Position numbers and translations under genes: made by a program. 64,000 nt of DNA, taken from Sphingobacteriales bacterium. GTDB lineage: Bacteria > Bacteroidota > Bacteroidia > UKL13-3. Below, one piece after another: positions 51,514-61,297 of this stretch (the first letter of the stretch is position 1; every line of letters begins with the position of its first letter). The stretch covers positions 62,001 through 126,000 of the forward strand of contig JAJTFA010000002.1 of assembly GCA_021299635.1 (NCBI GenBank), written 5' to 3'. The notes below the pieces were generated by a model that was not told where the DNA came from, ran no database searches, and saw only the letters and a program-made list of their open reading frames with translations.

Positions 51514-52236
51514 TTATCTCAAAACAAAATTTTGACCCAAGTAAACCTTTCTTACTATCTCATCTTCTGCCAGCTCTCGTGCGGTACCAGCCTTAAGCAG
51601 TTTACCTTCAAAAAGTAAATAAGCCCTATCTACAATTGATAAGGTTTCATGCACATTATGATCAGTTATTAATATTCCTATATTTCTATGTTTAAGCTTA
51701 GCCACAATATGCTGTATATCTTCAACCGCTATCGGATCCACCCCGGCAAAAGGCTCATCCAATAAAATAAATTTAGGATTTACAGCCAGCGCGCGTGCAA
51801 TTTCACAACGCCTTCTTTCGCCACCACTCAGCACATTGCCTAAAATTTTTCTTACCCTGTTTAAACCAAATTCTTCCAGCAATTCCTCTAGTTTGTGGTT
51901 TTGCTCTTGTTTAGTAAGTTTGGTCATTTCAAGCACCGCTTTCAGGTTGTCTTCAACGCTCAATGTTCTAAAAACAGACGCCTCCTGCGGCAAATAACCA
52001 ATTCCTTTCTGCGCGCGTTTATACATTGCAAGATGTGTAATATTCTCATCACCCAACCAAACACTACCTTCGTCAGGCTTAACAATACCAACTGTCATGT
52101 AAAAAGAAGTAGTTTTGCCTGCACCATTAGGTCCAAGCAGTCCTACACACTCGCCCTGATTAACATTAAATGAAACACAATTAACAACTGTGCGTTTTTT
52201 ATATCTTTTAACCAAGTTTTCTGTTTTTAATAACAT
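51514..52236 (-). CDS. lptB: LPS export ABC transporter ATP-binding protein
   Basis: 240 residues, the usual LptB length. Provides ATP energy for LPS extraction from the inner membrane with LptF and LptG. Walker A GPNGAGKT at 35-42, Q-loop in [18 protein letters not shown], signature [15 protein letters not shown], Walker [13 protein letters not shown] and the His switch DHNV. The PQEASVFR and HNVHE sequences are characteristic of LptB. It follows purF by 12 bp. Confidence 0.96.
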   Translation of the reverse strand: MLLKTENLVKRYKKRTVVNCVSFNVNQGECVGLLGPNGAGKTTSFYMTVGIVKPDEGSVWLGDENITHLAMYKRAQKGIGYLPQEASVFRTLSVEDNLKAVLEMTKLTKQEQNHKLEELLEEFGLNRVRKILGNVLSGGERRRCEIARALAVNPKFILLDEPFAGVDPIAVEDIQHIVAKLKHRNIGILITDHNVHETLSIVDRAYLLFEGKLLKAGTARELAEDEIVRKVYLGQNFVLR

Positions 52237-52248
52237 TAGTTGTGCTTA

Positions 52249-54144
52249 TTAATAAGCCCGGGCAGCAACACCCTCCATAAAATTAATAAATGCCCTGTTT
52301 ACTACTTTGTTGCCGCCAGGCGTTGGATAGTCGCCACTAAAATACCAGTCGCCCCTGTGTTCCGGGCAAGCCAGGTGAACATTTTCAATACTTTGATAAA
52401 TTACCCCAACCTCAGCCTCAACATCATCTGGCGTAATAATTTGTGCCACCTTATTGCTTATCTCCTCATCGGTAAAAAGCGCATATAAATCCTTTAAGTA
52501 ATTTACCATTTGTTCCTTGGGAATACCATCCTGTGCCTTACACTTTTTATAAACCTCCTCAAGCAACTGCTCTCTGCCGGTCTCCTTTAATAATGCTAGC
52601 ATGGCCTGAAATGCCACGAAATCCTTCAGACGGCTCATATCAATGCCATAACAATCCGGATATCTGATTTGGGGCGCACTGGAAACAACAACAATTTTTT
52701 TAGGATGCAAACGATCCAAAATGCGCAAAATACTCGTGCGAAGCGTAGTGCCACGCACAATGGAGTCATCCATTACAACAAGCGTATCTGTGTTGTTGTT
52801 GATGATTCCGTAAGTCACATCGTAAACGTGGGCCACCATATCCTCGCGGTGCTGGTCGTCTGTAATAAAAGTGCGCAGCTTAGCATCTTTAACCGCAATT
52901 TTCTCCCTTCGCGGCTTAAGCGCCAGCAATTTTTTTAGCTTATCCTTATCAGGGTTTGGCCCCATTTTAAAAATCTCATCTGCTTTGTATTGGCTTAAAT
53001 AATCCAGCACACCATCAATCATACCATAAAAAGCGGTAGCTGCAGTATTGGGTATGTAAGAGAAAACCGTATTGGTAATATCATGGTTGATGGACGCAAG
53101 CACTTTGGGCGTAAGCAGATAGCCCAGTTTTTTGCGTTCTTTATAAATATCTCTATCGTTACCGCGCGAGAAATAAATTCTTTCAAAGGTGCACTGTTTT
53201 TTATCTCCGGCAGGAATGATGTTGGTTTCGGCCACGGTGCCATCTTTTTTTATAATCAGAGCGTTGCCCGCCCCCAACTCTTTTATGTTACCTATGCGCA
53301 CATTAAAACCGGTTTGTATAGCCGGCCTTTCAGAAGTTACCACAACCACCTCATCATCCTGATAATAAAAGCATGGTCTTATCCCGTTAGGGTCGCGCAC
53401 AATAAAAGCATCTCCATGACCAAAAAGCCCCGCAAGCACATAACCACCATCCACCTCTTTCAACGAACGCTTTAATATATTTTCAATACTCAAGTTGGCC
53501 GCAATATGTCGGGTAATTTCTTTGTTGTTTAATCCTTCTGCTTTGTAATGCTCAAAAAGCTCCTGATTTTCTTCGTCCAGAAAATGCCCAATTTTTTCCA
53601 GCATGGTAATAGTATCTGCTTTTTCGCTGGGGTGTTGCCCAAGCTGCATCAGCAAATCAAACAACTCATCAACATTGGTCATATTAAAATTACCCGCAAG
53701 CATCAGGTTTCTGGTCATCCAGTTGTTTTCTCTAATAAAGGGGTGGCAAAGATTACTTTCGCTTCCACCATAGGTGCCATAGCGCAAATGGCCAAGCAGC
53801 ACCTCGCCCCCAAATGGAGAGCGATGCTTAAAGTAATCGGCATTCTGAAGCTCTTTTTTACTCCCCGACTCGTTAATTTTCTTGCTTATTTTACCAAAAA
53901 TTTCAGCAATAGCGTTACTACCACTGGCCCGCCTTCTGAATATGTAGGGGCTTCCCGGATCGGGGTTTAATTTAATAACGCCAACACCAGCACCATCCTG
54001 GCCCCGGTTGTGTTGTTTTTCCATTAGCAGGTAGAGCTTTTTAAGGCCATAAAGCGATGACCCGTATTTCTGCTGATAATAATCAAGCGGTTTAAGCAGC
54101 CTGATGAACGCTATGCCGCATTCGTGTTTTATTGCATCACTCAT
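52249..54144 (-). CDS. purF: Amidophosphoribosyltransferase, long form
   Basis: 631 residues against about 505 in E. coli. Makes phosphoribosylamine from PRPP and glutamine. The nucleophile is Cys9 in HECGIAF, exposed after removal of an eight-residue propeptide. Glutaminase motifs LLGHLRYGTYG and GNFNMTN are present, and the PRPP loop is VVMDDSIVRGTTLR. The additional length comes from inserts between the glutaminase and PRTase parts and from an extended C-terminal tail (NLHLACPEHRGDWYFSGDYP-like). Many Bacteroidota have a long-form PurF next to, or in place of, the standard one; I cannot tell which applies. Confidence 0.88.
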   Translation of the reverse strand: MSDAIKHECGIAFIRLLKPLDYYQQKYGSSLYGLKKLYLLMEKQHNRGQDGAGVGVIKLNPDPGSPYIFRRRASGSNAIAEIFGKISKKINESGSKKELQNADYFKHRSPFGGEVLLGHLRYGTYGGSESNLCHPFIRENNWMTRNLMLAGNFNMTNVDELFDLLMQLGQHPSEKADTITMLEKIGHFLDEENQELFEHYKAEGLNNKEITRHIAANLSIENILKRSLKEVDGGYVLAGLFGHGDAFIVRDPNGIRPCFYYQDDEVVVVTSERPAIQTGFNVRIGNIKELGAGNALIIKKDGTVAETNIIPAGDKKQCTFERIYFSRGNDRDIYKERKKLGYLLTPKVLASINHDITNTVFSYIPNTAATAFYGMIDGVLDYLSQYKADEIFKMGPNPDKDKLKKLLALKPRREKIAVKDAKLRTFITDDQHREDMVAHVYDVTYGIINNNTDTLVVMDDSIVRGTTLRTSILRILDRLHPKKIVVVSSAPQIRYPDCYGIDMSRLKDFVAFQAMLALLKETGREQLLEEVYKKCKAQDGIPKEQMVNYLKDLYALFTDEEISNKVAQIITPDDVEAEVGVIYQSIENVHLACPEHRGDWYFSGDYPTPGGNKVVNRAFINFMEGVAARAY

Positions 54145-54174
54145 AATGGAGAGGCGAAGGTAAGGATATGCGGG

Positions 54175-54681
54175 TTATTTTTTATTTTCTTCAATGGCTG
54201 ATCGTAAAATCTTTATAAAGTCTTCAGGCCCTTTGTAGCCCGGGTCAATAATGATTCTCATTTTACGCGGAAACAAATAATAAGTTGTTGGGAAACCGGT
54301 TGATTTACCCTGCGATAGCATGCCATGAAGCTGCGGCCCGCTAACGGTGTCGGCTTCTACGTAATAAGCCAAATTCTCAATTTCAGGGTTAAACTTAATG
54401 GGCACAAAATAGGCATTGAGCAAAGCGATAACATCAGGGTTGCTGTAGGTGTCTCTGTCCATTCTTTTGCACCACCCACACCAATCGGTGTAGGCGTCTA
54501 CAAGTGCAATTTTTCCTGTTAGTTTAGCCTGCTCATATCCCTTATTCCACTCATTCCAAATAAGTTTTTGTGGTTCGGCCGGTTTGTTCTCAGCAGAGCT
54601 TGTGTTTTTGCTTTTTTGAGCATGAGCAACAGGTGGGTAAAATGAAATTAAAAATAGTGCTAAACGAACAAATTTTATCAT
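54175..54681 (-). CDS. Periplasmic thioredoxin-like protein
   Basis: 168 residues. Signal peptide (MIKFVRLALFLISFYPPVAHAQ), a short Ser/Asn/Lys linker, then a thioredoxin fold with the active site WCGWCK (Cys68, Cys71) in DAYTDWCGWCKRMDRDTYSN and a cis-Pro in GFPTTYYLFP. The motif and flanks resemble DUF255/thioredoxin_7 periplasmic reductases. It lies 30 bp after purF on the same strand, but functional linkage is doubtful. Confidence 0.85.
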   Translation of the reverse strand: MIKFVRLALFLISFYPPVAHAQKSKNTSSAENKPAEPQKLIWNEWNKGYEQAKLTGKIALVDAYTDWCGWCKRMDRDTYSNPDVIALLNAYFVPIKFNPEIENLAYYVEADTVSGPQLHGMLSQGKSTGFPTTYYLFPRKMRIIIDPGYKGPEDFIKILRSAIEENKK

Positions 54682-54790
54682 GATTCAAATGTATAATCAA
54701 TAATCATACCTCAAAATACTATTTTAAGCCTTCAAATTTAAAAATACCTCAGCAAGGTTTTCGTTATTCTCTTAATTTCGCCCATTGGCA

Positions 54791-57700
54791 ATGTTAGCAG
54801 CAGGAGACATATTATTACAAAAACTCGATTTGTTTATCAGAAGGTATTACAAAAACCAATTGATAAGAGGCGTTAGTTACACAACAATAGCCGTTTTGAT
54901 AACTTTTCTGCTGGCCGTGGTAATGGAATTTTATGGCCACTTCGGCACAACGGTAAGGGCTCTTCTGTTTTATGCTGTTCTGTGTACATCCATTTACTTT
55001 ATTGTACGGTTTGTTTTACTGCCACTCGCACATATGTATAGGCTGGGAAAAACGATTAACCACATACAAGCAGCACAAATTATTGGAAAACACTTTCCGG
55101 AAGTAAAGGATAAGCTTCTTAACACACTGCAGCTGCAACAGGAACAGAAAAGCAGCCAAGATGCCGGATTATTGAAAGCAGCAATTGAACAAAAAACAAA
55201 CCAGCTTAAACCCATCCCCTTTACTGCCGCTATTGATATAAAAAAGAATGTTCGATATGCACGATATGTGTTGTTGCCTGTTATGCTCTACGTTGCACTA
55301 TATATAATGGCCCCCGGCATGATTAGCGATGGCGGAAAACGTGTAATTGGCTACAACCAGCCGTTTAAGCGCATGGCCCCATTTCGTTTTACCATAACCA
55401 ACCAAAACCTTAGAGCAGAACAATTCTCCGATTTTAATTTGGAGTTAAAACTTGACGGTAGCAAGCTTCCGGATGAGGTTTATCTGGTAAGGGGCGATCA
55501 TAAAATAAAAATGCAGAAGATAGACAACACGCGCTTTAGCTACTTGTTTAATACGCTTAAGCGTTCTGAAGATTTTTATTTTGAGGCTAATGGGTTTTCC
55601 TCAGAAATATATAAGCTGGAAGTGGCTTTACGGCCCAAAATTATTGGATATAAGCTGCGGCTGCTCTACCCAAAATATTTAAATAAAAAAAATGAAACCC
55701 TTAGCAACCCGGGTGATATAACCATTCCTGCCGGTACTGTGTTAACCTGGCAATTTGCCGTTCAGCAGACCAACCAGGTGGTTTTGGGTTTTAATGGCAT
55801 TACCGCCAAAGCACAGCAGCAGGAGGCAGAGATATTTACGTTCAGTAAAAAAGTATTTTTATCCACCGCGTACTATATAAAAACAGCCAATAACAGCATT
55901 AGCACCGGAGACTCCTTAAGTTATCAGATCAGCGTTTTGAACGATGCTTATCCAACAATTTCGGCTCAAGAAAAATCAGATACGTTAAGCGGCAAGCAGA
56001 TTTATTTTATTGGAGATGCGGCAGATGATTATGGAATAAGCCGAATGGTGTTTTGTTATAGATTTATTAAATCAGATGCGAATGATAAAATTAAGAGAGG
56101 CACAACAAAAAAACCCATTGCGGTTGATAAAAACGCAACCACATACCGGTTTTATTACCAAATTAATTTAGAAGAAATGGGTGTTGCCCCTTCAGACGAG
56201 ATAGAATATAATTTCGAAGTGTGGGACAATGATGGCGTGCATGGACCAAAATCGTCAAAGAGTAAAATTATGATGCGCAGAGCCCCCTCTGTAAAAGAGT
56301 TGGAGCAAATAGCAGAATTGGGCAGCAGTGTGCTGAAAGAGAAAATGGAAGAAGCCATTAAAGAATCAAAACTTATGCAGCGTGAACTGAAGGATTTGGA
56401 GCGCAAAATGCTTGAAAAGCGCGAATTGACGTGGGAAGAAAAAAAGAAATTGGACCAACTGATGGAGCGTCAAAAGAAATTGGCCGAAAAAATTGATCAG
56501 ATAAAGCAAGAACAAAAACAACTCTCTCAGCAAGAAGAGGAATTCAAAAAGAAGAGCGAAGAGCTTTTTCAGAAACAGCAACAGATAGAAAAAATGTTTA
56601 ATGAGGTGATGAACAACGAAATGAAAAAACTCATTAAACAGCTTGAGCAAATGATGCAATTACAAAACAAAGATTTGATTAAGCAGGAGATGGAAAAAAT
56701 ACAAATTAATAACAAGGATGTTGAGAAAGAACTGGATAGAATGTTGGAACAATTTAAAAGGCTGGAGGTAGAGAAAAAGCAAGAAGAGATTCTTGAAAAA
56801 CTTGGCCAACTGCAAAAAAAGCAAGAGGAGCTGGCAAAGAAAAGCGAGACGTTAAGCAAAGAATCAAATCCGGGTAAAGAAGAAAAGCAACAGCAACTGG
56901 AGCAACTAAAGTTGGAGCAAAAAGGAAACAAAGAAGCTTTTGATGACTTAAAAAAGGAGCTGAAAGAGTTGGAGCAAAAGAACAAAACACTGGAAGACCC
57001 AAAAGAAATGGAGAATACAGAGGAGGAGCAGAGGCAGGCAGATGAGCAGATGAATGAGAGCGAAAATGAGCTAGAGAAAAAAAACAGCAAGAAAGCTGCA
57101 GAGAAACAGAAGCAGGCCTCAGATACCATGAAGAAAATGGAGGAGAAAATGAAAAGCGCAGCAGAGAAGGAAAATGAAAAAGAAATAGAACTTAATGCCG
57201 AAGCGCTCCGCGAAATATTGGAAAACACCATACAACTTTCCAAAGACCAGGAAAAGCTAATGGAGGGGCTTAAACAAATAAATGGCTATAGCCCACAATT
57301 TGTAGAGATGGCAAAGGAACAAAAACGAATTAATGACAATGCAAAAATCATTGAAGACAGTTTATTGGCCTTAAGTAAGCGGGTGCCGGAAATAGGTTCT
57401 TTTATAAATCGTGAGGTAACCAAATTAAATGATAACCTTGATAGAAGTGTAGCGGGTTTTGGCAAACGTTTTTTTGGCGAAATACGCACGCGCCAGCAAT
57501 ATGCCATGACTCACGCCAACAATCTGGCAGTGATGTTAAGTGAGGTGCTAAAGCAAATGCAGGATCAAATGAGTGGTGAGGGCCAGAAGGGTGGGAAATC
57601 TAAACCCAAATCGGGTAAAAGCAAAGGCAAGCAAAAGGGCAAGTCAATGAGTGAACTTAAGAAGATGCAGGAAGAGCTAAACAAGCAATTACGTGAAGGA

Positions 57701-58192
57701 TTAAACAATCAACAACAACGCAATGGTCAAAAGCCCGGAGGGCAGCAGGGAATGGGCAGTGAGGGGTTTGCAAGAATGGCGGCACAGCAACAGGCCATTA
57801 GGCAGCAAATGCAAAAACTGATGCAGGAAATGGGGGCAAAAGAAAAAGAGGGAATAGGCGGCAACAAGGCTGTACAGGAAATGCAAAAATTGATGGAGCA
57901 ATCTGAAAAAGAGCTTTTCAACAAACAGCTTACGACCGAAATGTTGCAGCGTCAGCAGGAAATATTAACCCGCATGTTGGAAAGTGAAAAAGCCGAGAAG
58001 AAACAGGAGCAGGAACAAAAACGTGAGGCCGAGCAGGCTAAAGAAAAACCAAAGCCCATACCACCAGATTTTGAGCAATATATTAAGCAGAAAAACAAAG
58101 AAAAAGAACTGCAACAAACAATTCCTCTTCAGCTTCAGCCTTATTATAAGGAAAAGGCCAAGGCCTACTTTAATAAAATCGGAAGCAAATAG
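54791..58192 (+). CDS. DUF4175-family membrane protein with long coiled coil
   Basis: 1133 residues from the ATG at 54791 (a TTG two codons earlier also opens the frame). Three hydrophobic helices near the start (about 25-45, 55-78 and 150-165), a beta-rich periplasmic-type part to about 500, then a Glu/Lys/Gln-rich coiled coil from about 500 to 830 and again from 930 to 1110, with a Gly/Ser/Lys linker (KGGKSKPKSGKSK) between. Architecture fits DUF4175, a conserved but unstudied Bacteroidota family. Its size and charge suggest a scaffold at the inner membrane; that is inference. Confidence 0.85.
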   Translation: MLAAGDILLQKLDLFIRRYYKNQLIRGVSYTTIAVLITFLLAVVMEFYGHFGTTVRALLFYAVLCTSIYFIVRFVLLPLAHMYRLGKTINHIQAAQIIGKHFPEVKDKLLNTLQLQQEQKSSQDAGLLKAAIEQKTNQLKPIPFTAAIDIKKNVRYARYVLLPVMLYVALYIMAPGMISDGGKRVIGYNQPFKRMAPFRFTITNQNLRAEQFSDFNLELKLDGSKLPDEVYLVRGDHKIKMQKIDNTRFSYLFNTLKRSEDFYFEANGFSSEIYKLEVALRPKIIGYKLRLLYPKYLNKKNETLSNPGDITIPAGTVLTWQFAVQQTNQVVLGFNGITAKAQQQEAEIFTFSKKVFLSTAYYIKTANNSISTGDSLSYQISVLNDAYPTISAQEKSDTLSGKQIYFIGDAADDYGISRMVFCYRFIKSDANDKIKRGTTKKPIAVDKNATTYRFYYQINLEEMGVAPSDEIEYNFEVWDNDGVHGPKSSKSKIMMRRAPSVKELEQIAELGSSVLKEKMEEAIKESKLMQRELKDLERKMLEKRELTWEEKKKLDQLMERQKKLAEKIDQIKQEQKQLSQQEEEFKKKSEELFQKQQQIEKMFNEVMNNEMKKLIKQLEQMMQLQNKDLIKQEMEKIQINNKDVEKELDRMLEQFKRLEVEKKQEEILEKLGQLQKKQEELAKKSETLSKESNPGKEEKQQQLEQLKLEQKGNKEAFDDLKKELKELEQKNKTLEDPKEMENTEEEQRQADEQMNESENELEKKNSKKAAEKQKQASDTMKKMEEKMKSAAEKENEKEIELNAEALREILENTIQLSKDQEKLMEGLKQINGYSPQFVEMAKEQKRINDNAKIIEDSLLALSKRVPEIGSFINREVTKLNDNLDRSVAGFGKRFFGEIRTRQQYAMTHANNLAVMLSEVLKQMQDQMSGEGQKGGKSKPKSGKSKGKQKGKSMSELKKMQEELNKQLREGLNNQQQRNGQKPGGQQGMGSEGFARMAAQQQAIRQQMQKLMQEMGAKEKEGIGGNKAVQEMQKLMEQSEKELFNKQLTTEMLQRQQEILTRMLESEKAEKKQEQEQKREAEQAKEKPKPIPPDFEQYIKQKNKEKELQQTIPLQLQPYYKEKAKAYFNKIGSK

Positions 58193-58258
58193 ATCTCGCC
58201 CCACATATAAGAAACCCGAGCATTATCGCAACAGGCTTTTAACAGCACAACTAAATTA

Positions 58259-58678
58259 TTAGAAGCGCTCAAATGCGCTGAAAAAGAAGGAAGCCTCACG
58301 TGCTGCATTCTCATCGCTATCGCTGCCATGTATGGCGTTTGCGTCTATTGATTTGGCATACAGGTTTCGGATAGTGCCCGCTTCTGCTTTTTGAGGGTCG
58401 GTTGCGCCAATTACATTTCTGAAATCAGCAACTGCGTTTTCTTTCTCAAGCACTGCCGCTACAATAGGGCCAGAGGTCATAAACGATACAAGGTCCTTAA
58501 AGAAAGGACGCTCGCGGTGAATATCATAAAACTCTCCGGCTTTTTCATCAGAAAGGCGTGTATACTTCATGGCTACAATTTTGAAGCCCTTTTGAATGAT
58601 GTGGTCAATAATTTTTCCGGTGTGTCCGTTGTCTACGGCATCCGGCTTAATCATGGTAAAAGTGATTTTTCCGCTCAT
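58259..58678 (-). CDS. ndk: Nucleoside diphosphate kinase
   Basis: 139 residues, standard length. Transfers the gamma-phosphate between nucleotides through His117 in AIHGSDS; other family residues: TMIKPDAV at the start, [13 protein letters not shown] and [10 protein letters not shown] -7 box (TATTTTTG, minus strand at 58704-58711) is 26 bp upstream of the start. It is convergent with the DUF4175 gene and single. Confidence 0.97.
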   Translation of the reverse strand: MSGKITFTMIKPDAVDNGHTGKIIDHIIQKGFKIVAMKYTRLSDEKAGEFYDIHRERPFFKDLVSFMTSGPIVAAVLEKENAVADFRNVIGATDPQKAEAGTIRNLYAKSIDANAIHGSDSDENAAREASFFFSAFERF

Positions 58679-58703
58679 GTTGTGTTTATAAATTTCTGGC
58701 GCG

Positions 58704-58711
58704 CAAAAATA
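58704..58711 (-). promoter_or_regulatory. -7 box upstream of ndk
   Basis: On the minus strand TATTTTTG, an exact match to TAnnTTTG, ends 25 bp before the ndk start codon. No -33 TTTG at 17-20 bp spacing is seen. Confidence 0.45.
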
Positions 58712-58766
58712 AAATAAATGTGCGTATAAACAGTAAAAAGTCTTTAATAAATAAGATTGGGCCTAT

Positions 58767-59570
58767 TTATTTAACCTTTGAGCTAAGCGGGTTTCTTATG
58801 CCCTTCATCTCAATCAAATCAGCCTTGAGTGAGCCTACCCAAATTTCTGATTGAACGCGCAGCGGTATTTTATTTTCATCATCGGTTACCCACATGGTAA
58901 TGGCTTCCTGGTCTTTAAACACACGCCCTTCTATTACCTGTGGCTTAACCTTAAGTGCATTAAAGCGGCCCATTTCGGTGTCTATGGTTTCGCGACCTAA
59001 AAACTTGAATCTAAATTCATAGTTTTTATGATCAAGATAAAAAGTAACCGGAAATACATCACCCGGCCTGGCGTTGACCATATCCATCGTGCGCGCGAAG
59101 TAGATTGACGAAACCAGGTCTTTGGTTCCTTCTGGTATGGTCAATTGGCCCCTGCGGCTACTGGCAATGCGCCTGCGGTGGTCAAACATAATAAAATCAG
59201 TATCGCGGTACCCGCCCTCGCGCACGTTTTTAGTCGCCTTCCAAGGTACCAGTGCATCCACATCCATATACGATTCATACTCATCTCTAACTTTGAACAT
59301 CACATCTACCAGGCCGGCTGATTTTCCATAAACTTTAATGCGATAGGTTTGCCTGTCGTTCACTACATGGGCTTTATCATCAACTTCAAAGTATGCATTG
59401 CCTCCATTAAGCATTCCATAATGTATACGATATGTTAAGCGCTCGCCAAAGGTAAATGCTTTGTTTGGCAGGGGTTTAATTTCATATAAAACCTCATCGG
59501 TTGGGGCATTTTGGTTTTTACCAATATGTCCAGTTGCCAGCAGTGCGGCTATAAATATTACCTTTTTCAT
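58767..59570 (-). CDS. Periplasmic DUF3108-family protein
   Basis: 267 residues. Signal peptide (MKKVIFIAALLATGH), then a DUF3108-like beta-rich domain: FTFGERLTYRIHYGMLNGGNAYFEV, VYGKSAGLVDVMFKVRDEYESYMD and IPLRVQSEIWVGSLKADL. It is probably periplasmic; the function of this family is not established. It is separated from ndk by 88 bp and from the ALDH gene by 69 bp, with no obvious shared operon. Confidence 0.8.
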   Translation of the reverse strand: MKKVIFIAALLATGHIGKNQNAPTDEVLYEIKPLPNKAFTFGERLTYRIHYGMLNGGNAYFEVDDKAHVVNDRQTYRIKVYGKSAGLVDVMFKVRDEYESYMDVDALVPWKATKNVREGGYRDTDFIMFDHRRRIASSRRGQLTIPEGTKDLVSSIYFARTMDMVNARPGDVFPVTFYLDHKNYEFRFKFLGRETIDTEMGRFNALKVKPQVIEGRVFKDQEAITMWVTDDENKIPLRVQSEIWVGSLKADLIEMKGIRNPLSSKVK

Positions 59571-59639
59571 CTGTTGCAGATTATGGTAGACATATCTAAA
59601 ACAATATGTGTTCCAAAAATAGTAAAACCACCTTTGTGA

Positions 59640-61172
59640 TTAAATATTAAACTCAATTCCTTGTGCTAGCGGCAACTCTTTGCCATAATTGATGGTGTTG
59701 GTTTGCCTGCGCATATAAGCTTTCCAAGAGTCGCTTCCGGATTCCCTGCCACCACCCGTTTCTTTTTCGCCACCAAAAGCACCACCAATTTCCGCACCGG
59801 ATGTACCTATGTTCACATTGGCTATACCGCAATCAGATCCTGCGGCCGAAAGAAAGCGCTCTGCCTCTTGCAAATTATCGGTAAATACGGCCGAGCTGAG
59901 ACCCTGTTTAACGCCATTTTGTAAGGCGATGGCTTCTTCTATGGTTTGGTATTTCATAATATACAAAATTGGAGCAAAGGTTTCTTCCTGCACTATATGA
60001 AAATGGTTTTCTGCTTCGCAAATGGTTGGTTTTACATAGCACCCTGATTCATATCCGGTGCCACTGAGCACCTCAGCACCATACAATACTTTTCCACCTT
60101 CTTTTTTTAGATTTTCTATGGCATTCAAATACGCCTTCACTGCATCTTTATCAATTAGAGGACCTACTAATACCCCTTTTTCCAATGGATTGCCAATGGT
60201 AAGTTGCCCAAAAATGGACACCAGTTTGTTTTTTACGGTTTCATACAAGCTTTCATGAACAATCAACCTCCGCGTTGTGGTGCAGCGTTGGCCTGCGGTT
60301 CCGGCGGCACCAAAGGTAACGGCCCTCAAAGCTAAATCAAGATTGGCATTTGGGGTAACAATGATGGCGTTGTTGCCGCCCAGCTCAAGCAACGAACGGC
60401 CTAAGCGCTTGGCAACCTCAGCACCAACGATTTTACCCATTCTGATGGAGCCTGTTGCCGAAACCAATGGAACGCGCGAGTCACGAGTCATTAGCTCACC
60501 AATGGTATAATCGCCATTAATAAGGCAGAAAACACCCTCGGGTATATTATTTTCTTTAAGCACCTGCCGCAACAAGTTTTGGCAGGCTATTGCAGACAGT
60601 GGTGTTTTTTCTGAAGGCTTCCAAACACAAACATCTCCGCAAACCGCTGCTATCATTGCGTTCCAGCTCCACACGGCTACCGGAAAATTAAAAGCTGCGA
60701 TTATACCAACTACGCCCAGCGGATGCCATTGTTCATACATACGGTGATTGGCCCGCTCAGAGTGCATGGTTAAGCCGGTAAGCTGACGCGAAAGCCCAAC
60801 GGCAAAATCACATATATCAATCATTTCCTGAACCTCCCCTAGGCCTTCCTGTAGGCTTTTTCCCATTTCATAACTTACCAGTGTGCCCAACTCCGATTTG
60901 TATTCGCGTAGCACATTTCCATATTGTCTGATAATTTCTCCCCGTTTGGGCGCAGGAACAAGGCGCCAGGCCTCAAATGCCTTAGAAGCGGCCAGAATCA
61001 CCTTTTCGTATTCAGCAGGTGTTGTATGGTTTACAGCAGCTATAAGCTTGCCATCAACCGGTGAAAAGATTTCTTTTTGAATGGCGAGTTTCTCTGAAAA
61101 ATGTAAAGATCCTGTGGAGGTGCCATGGTTTACTGGCAAAATGCCGAGTTTGTTAAGAATGGGACTAATCAT
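59640..61172 (-). CDS. amaB: Aldehyde dehydrogenase, ALDH7 (piperideine-6-carboxylate/aminoadipate semialdehyde) type
   Basis: 510 residues. NAD-dependent aldehyde dehydrogenase with catalytic Cys297 in GQRCTTTRR, general base Glu263 in LELGGNNA and the Asn in AFNFPVAVW. The motif set LELGGNNAII, TAGQRCTTTRRL and the SGAEIGGAFGGEKETGGGRESGSDSWKAY end are those of the ALDH7/antiquitin group, which oxidises L-aminoadipate semialdehyde (P6C) in lysine breakdown. No lysine pathway gene is adjacent, so pathway use is inferred from family only. Confidence 0.85.
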   Translation of the reverse strand: MISPILNKLGILPVNHGTSTGSLHFSEKLAIQKEIFSPVDGKLIAAVNHTTPAEYEKVILAASKAFEAWRLVPAPKRGEIIRQYGNVLREYKSELGTLVSYEMGKSLQEGLGEVQEMIDICDFAVGLSRQLTGLTMHSERANHRMYEQWHPLGVVGIIAAFNFPVAVWSWNAMIAAVCGDVCVWKPSEKTPLSAIACQNLLRQVLKENNIPEGVFCLINGDYTIGELMTRDSRVPLVSATGSIRMGKIVGAEVAKRLGRSLLELGGNNAIIVTPNANLDLALRAVTFGAAGTAGQRCTTTRRLIVHESLYETVKNKLVSIFGQLTIGNPLEKGVLVGPLIDKDAVKAYLNAIENLKKEGGKVLYGAEVLSGTGYESGCYVKPTICEAENHFHIVQEETFAPILYIMKYQTIEEAIALQNGVKQGLSSAVFTDNLQEAERFLSAAGSDCGIANVNIGTSGAEIGGAFGGEKETGGGRESGSDSWKAYMRRQTNTINYGKELPLAQGIEFNI

Positions 61173-61297
61173 TTGTTTGTATTTGTGAGCAAAAGTAGGG
61201 TTTGGCTGTCAAACTGTATACATTTTTCACAAGGCACCTTGATATGTTAATTAGGACTTTATCCAAAAAACTTATCTTGGTACAAAAATTCACTCCA

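Noticed and set aside
53083-53970. Long plus-strand frames opposite purF
   Set aside because: Shadow frames of a well-supported gene; no motifs or start signals.
56569-57243. 224-codon antisense frame opposite the DUF4175 coiled coil
   Set aside because: Ser/Phe/Cys-rich complement of a Glu/Lys-rich coil, a known artefact of such repeats.
58290-58299. CACGTG in ndk as a fourth parS site
   Set aside because: Flanks (CCTCACGTGCTGC) do not extend the palindrome; the same holds for CACGTG at 5224, 17234 and 35172.
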